Shown here: piece after piece, positions 41,068 to 47,257 of the stretch
How the letters are laid out: every line of letters starts with the position of its first letter
How positions within the stretch are numbered: the stretch's first letter is position 1
Source of the DNA: Vicinamibacteraceae bacterium
GTDB taxonomy: Bacteria > Acidobacteriota > Vicinamibacteria > Marinacidobacterales > Marinacidobacteraceae
Assembly: GCA_012271265.1 (NCBI GenBank)
Contig: JAAXGQ010000104.1
Span: forward strand, 1 to 47,257
Reading direction: 5' to 3'
Length of the DNA stretch: 47,257 nt
Notes under the pieces: model-generated
Told to the model about the DNA's origin: nothing
Seen by the model: the letters and a program-made list of their open reading frames with translations, nothing else
Database searches by the model: none
Position numbers and translations under genes: made by a program

Positions 41068-41468
41068 CCGGGGGACCCACGCTCATCTACGACGGCGGCT
41101 GCGGGGTCTGCAGCCGGCTGGCGACGTACGCGGCGCGCTTCGCCGAGGACCGGGTGGAGCGCTTCGCCGCCTTCCAGGAGCTGACGCCGGCGGAACTCCG
41201 GACGCTGGGGCTTTCCCGCGAGGACTGCGCCCGGAGCCTGCGCTTCCGCGACGCGGGGGGCCGGGTCCACGGGGGCGCCTTCGCGGTGAACCGGTTTGTG
41301 CTCGCGGCCGCCCCGGGGAACTGGCGCGGCGCGCTGATCCGCATCGCGGTGGCGATGTTCTACGTCCTGCCGCCGCTGCTGCTTGTCGAGATCGCGGCCT
41401 ACGAAGCCTTCGCGCGAAACCGCAACCGGATCAGCGCCTGGGTCGGGATGCCCTGCGCCCGTCCCTGA
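40983..41468 (+). CDS. DCC family thiol-disulfide oxidoreductase-like protein (DUF393)
   Basis: The core PTLIYDGGCGVCSRLATYAARF carries the DGxCxxC signature that names the family. The middle part (ERFAAFQEL, GGRVHGGAFAVNRFVLAA) and the C-terminal hydrophobic helix (IAVAMFYVLPPLLLVEIAAYEAF) complete it. Biochemical function unproven. The only standard in-frame start upstream of the core is GTG 40983, which overlaps the previous gene by 85 nt. A CTG near 41055 would give the usual short N-terminus, so the true start is uncertain. Confidence 0.75.
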   Translation: MAAAEVSRQPVQRPGQGPFPPRPELAPVAGGPTLIYDGGCGVCSRLATYAARFAEDRVERFAAFQELTPAELRTLGLSREDCARSLRFRDAGGRVHGGAFAVNRFVLAAAPGNWRGALIRIAVAMFYVLPPLLLVEIAAYEAFARNRNRISAWVGMPCARP

Positions 41469-41504
41469 TTCCGTTTCCCGACCGGGACCTCAGGATCGGA
41501 TTGG

Positions 41505-41510
41505 TACTCT
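41505..41510 (+). promoter_or_regulatory. -10 box TACTCT and GGAGG for the FAH-like gene
   Basis: TACTCT lies 24 nt before ATG 41535, and ACGGAGG lies 7 nt before it. The leader is short but has a proper ribosome-binding site. Confidence 0.4.
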
Positions 41511-41534
41511 CGCCGGTCCCACGGAGGCTGCCCG

Positions 41535-42446
41535 ATGACCCGATCCCGTTCCCTTTCCTTCCCCGGTTTCCCGCTCCTCGCCGCCGTCGCCCCGGCCCTC
41601 GCACTTGCGATCGGCTGCGACCGTGGAGCCGGCGGCGCCGCGGCGCCCGAGGGGCCGATGCCGGTGGCGGCGTCTGACCAGCAGCCCGCCGGGGAATACG
41701 TCCGCTTCGCCGGAATGGACGGCGCGGCCCACTGGGGGCGGATCGAAGGCGAGGAGATCGTCGCGCTCCACGCCGCCCCCTGGGACGGCGGGGCGCCGAC
41801 CGGGGAGCGGATGGCGCGGGACGGCGCCACGCTGCTCGCCCCGGCGGACCCGGGGAAGGTCATCGCCATCGGCCTGAACTACGCCTCGCACCTCGGCGGC
41901 AACGAGCCGGCGCCGTATCCGGGCGTCTTCGCGAAGCTCCCGACGAGCATCGTGGGCCCCGGCGACGCGATCGAGATGACCGAAGACGCCGGCAACGTCC
42001 ACTACGAGGGCGAACTCGTGCTGGTCGTGGGCAAGGAAGCCCGCGATGTTGGGGTGGAGGACGCGCAGGACTACATCTTCGGGGTCACCGCCGGGAACGA
42101 CGTGAGCGAGCGCGACTGGCAGAGCGCCGATCTGCAGTGGTTCCGCGCCAAGGCGTCGGACACCTACGGTCCCATCGGACCGGTGATCTCACGAGGGGTG
42201 AACTACGACGACCTGGAGCTCACCACCCGGCTGAACGGCGAGATCGTCCAGCAGCAGCGCACCAGCGACCTCATCTTCGACACCAGCGACATCATCAGCT
42301 ACGTCAGCCGCTACGTGACCCTGATGCCCGGTGACGTCATCTTCACCGGCACCCCCGGCACGACGCAGGCCATGAACGCGGGAGACACGGTCTCCGTCGA
42401 GGTCGAAACCGTCGGCCTCCTCGAGAACCCCGTCGCCACCCGCTGA
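41535..42446 (+). CDS. fumarylacetoacetate hydrolase-family lipoprotein
   Basis: 303 aa. The catalytic domain has the FAH fold hallmarks: IAIGLNYASHLGG, FAKLPTSIVGPGDAI, HYEGELVLVVGKEARDV (metal-binding Glu residues), GVTAGNDVSERDWQ, DTYGPIGPVI and PGDVIFTGTPGTT. Family members cleave C-C bonds of beta-diketo acids or act as oxaloacetate decarboxylases or hydratases. They are normally cytosolic, but this one starts with a signal ending LALAIGC, a good lipobox with Cys28, then a Gly/Ala-rich tether. It should sit on the outer face of a membrane. Substrate unknown. Confidence 0.88.
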   Translation: MTRSRSLSFPGFPLLAAVAPALALAIGCDRGAGGAAAPEGPMPVAASDQQPAGEYVRFAGMDGAAHWGRIEGEEIVALHAAPWDGGAPTGERMARDGATLLAPADPGKVIAIGLNYASHLGGNEPAPYPGVFAKLPTSIVGPGDAIEMTEDAGNVHYEGELVLVVGKEARDVGVEDAQDYIFGVTAGNDVSERDWQSADLQWFRAKASDTYGPIGPVISRGVNYDDLELTTRLNGEIVQQQRTSDLIFDTSDIISYVSRYVTLMPGDVIFTGTPGTTQAMNAGDTVSVEVETVGLLENPVATR

Positions 42447-42482
42447 CCGGACGGGCCCCGCCCGCCCGGCCCGCGCCTCGGG

Positions 42483-42791
42483 TCAGGCGGTTGCGGCGGC
42501 CTTCCGGAGTCGCCGGTCGAGGTGCTCTTCGATCGCGGAGCAGGGCACGAACATCGGCTTCGACTCGATGTCGATCCGCACGGCGCAGGCATCCGGCCCG
42601 TCGCCGGTGACTTCCCAGGTTCCGGTGAACTCTCCGAGCGGCGTGGGCAGGGCGAACTCCCCGAAGCCGGTCGCGCTCCCCGGGTCATCCCCGGTCACCT
42701 CCCCACCGAAGCGGGCGAAGTCCGAACGCAGCGCGCGGAGCAGCCGCGCGGGGGTGGTGGCGAGATGGAAGTCGAACCGACAGGCGGACAT
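42483..42791 (-). CDS. hypothetical small protein, possible PHA_gran_rgn-like fold
   Basis: 102 aa, soluble. A leading helix (PARLLRALRSDFARFGGEV), strands around GEFTGTWEVTGDGPDACAVRIDIESKP, and a closing helix (CSAIEEHLDRRLRKAA) resemble the small family annotated as polyhydroxyalkanoate-system protein, but no signature is firm. It lies on the minus strand just downstream of the M20 peptidase (30 nt) and may share its transcript. Confidence 0.5.
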   Translation of the reverse strand: MSACRFDFHLATTPARLLRALRSDFARFGGEVTGDDPGSATGFGEFALPTPLGEFTGTWEVTGDGPDACAVRIDIESKPMFVPCSAIEEHLDRRLRKAAATA

Positions 42792-42821
42792 GAACGGATC
42801 TCCCCGGTCTCCTGACCTGAC

Positions 42822-44126
42822 CTACAGCTCGAGGGCGGCTTCGGCCAGCACCAGCAGCATCGCCCTGTGGATGCCGAGGTGGCCGTCCCGGTTCGCCCAC
42901 CACTCGCCGAGCGAGTGGGCGCCGAAGCCCTCGCCGCCGCTGCCGATTGTCGTCGCCGGAATTCCCAGAGCAATGGCAACGTTCGAGTCGGTGGAGCCCA
43001 TGCTCAACTCCGGTTCGAAGCCCACCGCGCGCGTCGCCGCGAAGGCCCGCTGGATGAGCGGCGTCTCCACCGGGACCAGGCCCGAGGGGCGGTTGCCGAT
43101 CATGTCGATCTCCACCGTCAGCTCTTCCCCGTCGCGCCGGAGCCCGTTCTGCTCGGCGAGGGCTTCCTCCATCGCCGCCTGGAAGATCTCGTCGATTTCC
43201 AGCAGGCGCTCCGGCTCCATGGATCGCATGTCCACTTCCATCCAGCTCTCGAACGGGATCGCGTTCACCGAGGTTCCGCCGCCGATGCGGCCGATGTTGT
43301 AGGTCGTCCTGGCGCCCCCGGTCACATACTCGCCGGCGCGGTCGTCGAACAGCCTGATCGCGCGGGCCATCGCGTGCGCCGGGTTGCCGAGGCCGAAGGC
43401 GCCCCATGAATGTCCGCCGGGGCCGATGAACGTCACCCGGTAGCGGTGCGAGCCGATCGCGTGGTTCAGCACCCGGGTGCTGCCGGTTCCGTCGATCGCG
43501 ATGAACGCATCGATCGTCGGGCCTCCGTCGCGGAAGAGGTGCTTCACGCCGCGCAAATCGCCGAGACCTTCCTCGCCCACGGATCCCACGAACAGGATGT
43601 CGTCGCGCGTCGTCAGGCCGTGCCGGCCCATGAGCTCCATGATGGTGAGGATCGTGACCAGGCCCCGGGTGTCGTCGGCGATTCCCGGCGCCATGAGCCG
43701 GTCGCCGTCCCGGCGCACGGTGACGTCGGTGCCCTCGGGGAACACCGTGTCGAGGTGGGCCACAACGGCGACCGTCCGCTCCCCCGAAGACCCGGGAATC
43801 CGCGCCAACACGTTGCCGATGCCGTCAAGCTCGGCGTCGAGGCCGAGCCCCCGGATCATGCCCAGGTAGTGAGCTGCGCGCTTTTCCTCCTTGAACGGCG
43901 GCGCCTCGATCTCGGTGAGTTCAATCAGCCGCTGCTCGTTCTCCGGGTCCATCGCCAGAACATCGTCGAGAGCCGCCTTCACGCGGGGATCGGCGGCGAT
44001 GGCGTCGAGCTCCGCCTGGTACTCGGGCAGGACGTCCAGATTCTGGGCCGAAGTCAGGCTCCACCCGAGGAGAGCGGCCGCGGTAACGAGCAAAGGGAGG
44101 GCGCGTTTCGAGAAAGACTGCGGCAT
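42822..44126 (-). CDS. exported M20-family metallopeptidase (peptidase T-like)
   Basis: 434 aa with signal peptide LLVTAAALLGWSLTSAQ. Zinc-site motifs of M20 are visible: VVAHLDTVFPEG, GIADDTRGLVTIL, FVGSVGEEGLGDLRG and the dimerisation-domain GPGGHSWGAFGLGNPAHAMARAI, plus MGSTDSN and GAHSLGEWWA near the end. Members remove N-terminal residues from short peptides. ATG 44126 has TAGGAT 9 nt upstream. Divergent from the phosphatase-superfamily gene with a 52-nt gap. Confidence 0.92.
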   Translation of the reverse strand: MPQSFSKRALPLLVTAAALLGWSLTSAQNLDVLPEYQAELDAIAADPRVKAALDDVLAMDPENEQRLIELTEIEAPPFKEEKRAAHYLGMIRGLGLDAELDGIGNVLARIPGSSGERTVAVVAHLDTVFPEGTDVTVRRDGDRLMAPGIADDTRGLVTILTIMELMGRHGLTTRDDILFVGSVGEEGLGDLRGVKHLFRDGGPTIDAFIAIDGTGSTRVLNHAIGSHRYRVTFIGPGGHSWGAFGLGNPAHAMARAIRLFDDRAGEYVTGGARTTYNIGRIGGGTSVNAIPFESWMEVDMRSMEPERLLEIDEIFQAAMEEALAEQNGLRRDGEELTVEIDMIGNRPSGLVPVETPLIQRAFAATRAVGFEPELSMGSTDSNVAIALGIPATTIGSGGEGFGAHSLGEWWANRDGHLGIHRAMLLVLAEAALEL

Positions 44127-44135
44127 GGCCGGCGG

Positions 44136-44169
44136 ATCCTACGCGAACCCGGGGCGGCGGGGGTAGGCT
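44136..44169. promoter_or_regulatory. back-to-back -10 boxes of divergent genes
   Basis: TAGGAT (minus, 44136-44141) lies 9 nt before the M20 start, and TAGGCT (plus, 44164-44169) lies 9 nt before the phosphatase start. Only 22 bp separate them, so each promoter's -35 region overlaps the other's -10. Confidence 0.5.
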
Positions 44170-44178
44170 CCGCACGGC

Positions 44179-46404
44179 ATGCGACCAGGCGATCGGAAGG
44201 TTCCCGGACCCGGGCGCCGGCCGCGGCCGTTCCTTGTCCTCGCCGCCGCGTCCTTCCTCGGCGTGTTCGCGCTCGCGGCGGCGGCCGAAGTCCCGGCCGA
44301 ACGCGTGGTGGTGCTGGGGTTCGACGGGGCCGATCCGGACGAGATCACCGCGATGATCGCGGAAGGGGAGCTTCCGAACCTCGCCCGGCTGGGCGCGGAG
44401 GGGACCCTGGCGCCGCTCGGCACCACCCGGCCTTCCGAGTCGCCGGTCGCCTGGGCGACGTTCGCTACCGGGATGAACCCGGGCCGCACCGGCATCTTCG
44501 ACTTCCTGGAGAAGGGCGAGGCCGGCTACACGCCGCAGATCGCGCTGGTCCGGGAGGGGACCCGGCGTATCTCCCCGGCGCTTCGCTGGTCCCTCCTGTT
44601 GCTCGTCATCGCGGTCATGGGCTGGTTGACACGGGTCGCTGCCGCTCGCTGGCTCCCCGAAGTGAAGGTTGCCGGCGGGGTCCCTTCCCGTCGGGTCATC
44701 AACCCGTACTGGTTTGTGGGAACGGTGGTGGTTCTCACCGGTTTCGCGGGTCACATGGTGTTGCAATGGATTCCGGAGGAGTTGCCGCAGGCAATCCGCG
44801 CGCGGCAGGGAGATTCGTTCTGGAAGATCGCCGGCGGGGCCGGGGTCCCGACGGTGGCGCTCCAGGCGCCGATGGACTTCCCGGTGGAGGAATCCCCGGG
44901 GGCCCGCGTTCTCGCCGGCTTCGGGGTTCCGGACGTGCGGAAGTCGTTCGGCCTCTGGTCCATCTACTCGACGGACCTGATCGAGGAGGAGTCCACGGAG
45001 ACCGGCGGCACCCGCTATCCGCTCCGCTTCGAGAACGGGATCGCGGCCAGCGTGGTCCGCGGGCCCCGCGACTTCACCGCGGCGACGGACGAGGCGGATC
45101 AGCCGGAAGTCGGGATTCCGGTGCTGTTCCGCAAGAGCGGCGAGCGGCTCGAAATCGAGACCGCCGGGCGGAGCTTCCATCTCGCCGTCGGCGAGTGGTC
45201 CGCCATGGTCCCCATCACCTTCACCCTGAACCCGCTGGTGCGCCTTTCCGGCTTGCTGCGCTTCCGGCTGCTGTCCCTCGAACCGAACGTCGAGGTGTTC
45301 ATGGAGCCGGTGAACTTCGATCCGGAGCGGCTGCCGCCCATCGTGGACCTCTCCTGGCCGCGCGACTTCGCCGGCGATATGGCGCGGCACGCCGGCCCCT
45401 TCGAGACGATCGGCTGGAAGATCATCACCAATCCGCTGCGGGACGGGGTCGTGGACTTCGACGCCTTTCTCGAGGACGCCCGCTTCGCCCGGGAATCGAA
45501 CGAGCGCCTGCTGCGGGAAGCCGTCCGGGCGGATGACTGGCGCCTGCTCGTCGCGGTCTTCCTCTTCCCGGACCGCATCCAGCACATGCTCTACCGGTTC
45601 GCCGATCCCGAACACCCGAACCACGATGCCGAACTCGCCGTTCTCTACGGCGACGAAATCCGCCAGACCTACCGCGAGATGGACCGCATCGTGGGGGAGA
45701 CGGTCGCGGCCGCGCCGCCGGGGACGCGGTTCATCGTGCTCTCCGACCACGGCTTCCACTCGTTCCGCTATCAGTTCAACGTGAACACCTGGCTGGCCGA
45801 GCACGGCTATCTGCGGTCCTCCGGGGGCGGAGGCGAGCGGCGGCTGGAGGACCTGTTCGACCCCCACGCGGTGTTTTTCCCGGGCGTGGACTGGGGTCGC
45901 AGCGAAGCGTTCGCTCTCGGCCTCTCCGGGATCTACTTCAACCAGGAGGGACGGGAACCGCAGGGGATCGTGGCGCCTGGCGCCGAACGCGAGGCGCTGG
46001 CGGAACGGCTGATCGCCGACCTGCTCGCGTATCGCGATCCGGAGAACGGGCAGCAGGTCGTGCGGGTCGTCCACCGAAGGGAAGACATCTACGAAGGCGA
46101 GTTCGTGGACGAGGCGCCGGACCTCATCCTGGGTCTGGAGCCCGGCTACCGGATCGGCTGGCAGAGCACCCTCGGCGGGTTCCCCGAGGCGGCGGTCACC
46201 CCGAACCTGGACAACTGGAGCGGCGACCACTGTTCCATGGAGGACACCGACGGCGTCCTCATCGCGAACTTCGATCTCGAAGGTCCGGCGAACCTGCGGG
46301 ACATGGCCCCCACGATCCTCCAACTCCTCGGTGTGGGGGTTCCGTCGGACATGGACGGGGCGTCCCTGGTGCCGGGCGCGCCCGACCCGGAGCTGGGGGA
46401 ATAA
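44179..46404 (+). CDS. membrane alkaline-phosphatase-superfamily phosphodiesterase/transferase
   Basis: 741 aa. VVVLGFDGADPDEI (metal Asp, about residue 50), the nucleophile region RPSESPVAWATFATGMNPGRTGIFDF, LFPDRIQHMLYRF and FIVLSDHGFHS (about 521) place it in the type I phosphodiesterase / nucleotide pyrophosphatase group. After an N-terminal helix, two more helices (about 136-155 and 178-197) interrupt the catalytic domain; as a pair they keep both halves on the same side. A CBM-like beta region (about 250-380) follows. Substrate unknown. The final ELGE and stop are encoded by the first copy of a 15-bp repeat motif. ATG 44179 has TAGGCT 9 nt upstream. Confidence 0.85.
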   Translation: MRPGDRKVPGPGRRPRPFLVLAAASFLGVFALAAAAEVPAERVVVLGFDGADPDEITAMIAEGELPNLARLGAEGTLAPLGTTRPSESPVAWATFATGMNPGRTGIFDFLEKGEAGYTPQIALVREGTRRISPALRWSLLLLVIAVMGWLTRVAAARWLPEVKVAGGVPSRRVINPYWFVGTVVVLTGFAGHMVLQWIPEELPQAIRARQGDSFWKIAGGAGVPTVALQAPMDFPVEESPGARVLAGFGVPDVRKSFGLWSIYSTDLIEEESTETGGTRYPLRFENGIAASVVRGPRDFTAATDEADQPEVGIPVLFRKSGERLEIETAGRSFHLAVGEWSAMVPITFTLNPLVRLSGLLRFRLLSLEPNVEVFMEPVNFDPERLPPIVDLSWPRDFAGDMARHAGPFETIGWKIITNPLRDGVVDFDAFLEDARFARESNERLLREAVRADDWRLLVAVFLFPDRIQHMLYRFADPEHPNHDAELAVLYGDEIRQTYREMDRIVGETVAAAPPGTRFIVLSDHGFHSFRYQFNVNTWLAEHGYLRSSGGGGERRLEDLFDPHAVFFPGVDWGRSEAFALGLSGIYFNQEGREPQGIVAPGAEREALAERLIADLLAYRDPENGQQVVRVVHRREDIYEGEFVDEAPDLILGLEPGYRIGWQSTLGGFPEAAVTPNLDNWSGDHCSMEDTDGVLIANFDLEGPANLRDMAPTILQLLGVGVPSDMDGASLVPGAPDPELGE

Positions 46405-46493
46405 CGGGTCCGAGCTGGGGAAATAGCGGCGCGCGAGCTGGGGGAATAACGGCCCGAGCTGGGGGAATAACGGTCCGCGAGCTGGGGGAATGT
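46390..46493 (+). repeat. GAGCTGGGGGAATAA repeats, 21-23 bp spacing, cluster 1
   Basis: Copies begin at 46390, 46412, 46435, 46456 and 46479. The first overlaps the phosphatase stop. Each carries TAA or TAG (the last ends in ATG instead), and spacers are CGGGTCC-like. Not related to the hairpin family. Confidence 0.92.
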
Positions 46494-46547
46494 GAGCTTG
46501 CCCCGTTTTCGTGGACGGTTCTTCGTTTGGGATCAGCGCTGATCCCG

Positions 46548-46655
46548 GCAGTGGCCGGTGAGGACACCGGCGCTCCAGGTGGCAGTGGCCGCGGCCCCTC
46601 GCAGTCTCGCGCCGAACCCTGGCCCCATGGAGCGCCGGCGTCCTCGCCGGCCTGT
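46548..46655. repeat. hairpin-family elements between the two GAGCTGGGG clusters
   Basis: A forward B hairpin (GCCGGTGAGGACACCGGC) at about 46553-46570 and a reverse A hairpin (ATGGAGCGCCGGCGTCCTCG) at 46626-46645. No gene. Confidence 0.85.
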
Positions 46656-46717
46656 TCTTCCCCCGGCTCCGGTGAGGGCGCGCGGCGGTGGCGCCGCTCG
46701 AACCGCCATCCGCTACG

Positions 46718-46823
46718 GAGCCGGGGAAACAGCGGGTCCGAGCTGGGGGAATAGCGGGTCCGAGCTGGGGGAATAAGCTGGGGAAATAACGCCGGAGCTG
46801 GGGAAACAGGCTGGGGGAATAGG
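46718..46823 (+). repeat. GAGCTGGGG repeats, cluster 2
   Basis: At least six copies or near-copies with spacing from about 13 to 22 bp, more eroded than cluster 1. The shortest spacing is in AATAAGCTGGGGAAATAA. The 853-nt stretch after the phosphatase gene contains only repeats. Confidence 0.88.
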
Positions 46824-46885
46824 AGAACGCTCCCGGTCCCCGTCCTTCCCGCTGGTCGGCAACGAGCAGACGGAGCGCAGGCTGA

Positions 46886-47257
46886 CGCACGAACGTGTGG
46901 CGCAGGCCGGCGAGGACGCCGGCGCTCCATGGTGCCTCAGGGATCGAACGTGCGGCGCAGGCCGGCGGGGACGCCGGCGCTCCATGGTGCCTCAGCGGGC
47001 GACGGTACGGCGCGGGCCGGCGAGGACGCCGGCGCTCCATAGTGCCTCAGGGGGCGACGGTACGGCGTAGGCCGGCGGGGACGCCGGCGCTCCATGGGGC
47101 CTCAGGGATCGAACGTGCGGCGCAGGCCGGCGAGGACGCCGGCGCTCCATGGGGCCTCAGCGGGCGACGGTACGGCGTAGGCCGGCGGAGACGCCGGCGC
47201 TCCATGGGGCCTCAGCGGGCGACGGTACGGCGTAGGCCGGCGGGGACGCCGGCGCTC
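46886..47257. repeat. 55-bp satellite-like array with 165-bp higher-order period
   Basis: CTCCAT recurs at 46925, 46980, 47035, 47090, 47145 and 47200, and CTC at 47255: exactly 55 bp each time, running off the window. Each unit holds one A hairpin. Linkers are of two kinds, GATCGAACGTGCGGCG (a) and GGGCGACGGTACGGCG (b), in the order a-a-b-b-a-b-b. Confidence 0.95.

Noticed and set aside
43410-45536. 708-aa plus ORF across the M20 and phosphatase genes
   Set aside because: Out of frame with both and spanning their divergent promoters.
43921-47040. 1039-aa ORF on the minus strand
   Set aside because: It runs antisense through the phosphatase gene and on into repeats; composition is Arg/Pro/Gly-rich with no family motif.
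46886-47257. CRISPR-like regular array
   Set aside because: Period is regular, but the intervals are themselves repeated (two linker types), not unique spacers, and no cas genes are present. The same holds for the arrays at 22189, 29231 and 39236.

Overview
The window is very GC-rich and densely coded. It looks like a chromosomal segment of a free-living, Gram-negative-type bacterium. An outer-membrane-type DUF5916 protein, several secreted or lipoprotein hydrolases, a short HisG with HisZ, and an scpA-scpB-rluB-cmk block fit a deep-branching lineage such as Acidobacteriota or Gemmatimonadota. That placement is an inference; there is no rRNA or other decisive marker here. I saw no tRNA, rRNA, CRISPR array, prophage or complete transposon.

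Layout. 1-5306: an ARPP-1 domain gene (minus), then trpS, scpA, scpB and a fused rluB-cmk gene in one overlapping plus-strand run. 5643-10307: a DUF2090 gene (minus), uvrA, and a rhomboid protease. 10338-15493: DoxX, DUF5916 protein, membrane-anchored thioredoxin-like protein and class IV aminotransferase, all minus. 15897-17093: acyltransferase 3. 17103-17515: an RHH antitoxin followed by a vapC remnant. 17619-22153: an amidohydrolase lipoprotein, a homologue that has lost its metal ligands, a beta-lactamase-fold hydrolase and a membrane protein, translationally coupled. 23244-24112: an MNT-HEPN toxin-antitoxin pair. 24266-29092: FAD/Fe-S oxidoreductase, membrane protein and amidohydrolase (minus). 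30034-39207: the histidine locus, thiF-hisZ-G-D-C-B-H-A on plus converging on hisF-hisIE on minus. 39929-46404: a Fic-fold protein with a ruined active site, a small membrane protein, a DCC thiol protein, an exported fumarylacetoacetase-like lipoprotein, an M20 peptidase and a membrane alkaline-phosphatase-superfamily enzyme.

Two features run through the whole window. First, a family of short hairpin-bearing repeats (core GGCCGGCGCTCCATGG, hairpin GCCGGCGAGGACGCCGGC) fills most long intergenic gaps. It forms tandem arrays with exact periods of 16, 55, 102 and about 150-200 bp. It also reaches into the 3' ends of hisZ and hisA. A second 21-23 bp repeat supplies the last codons and stop of the phosphatase gene. 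Stem positions covary and the loop stays NRGA. Second, many starts lie only 6-13 nt downstream of a TAGACT-like -10 box on either strand, which suggests widespread leaderless or very short-leader transcription. This also helped choose several start codons.

Most long ORFs in the track that are not listed here are shadows of real genes or Arg/Pro-rich readings of the repeats. All functional calls rest on motifs recognised by eye; no database search was run.
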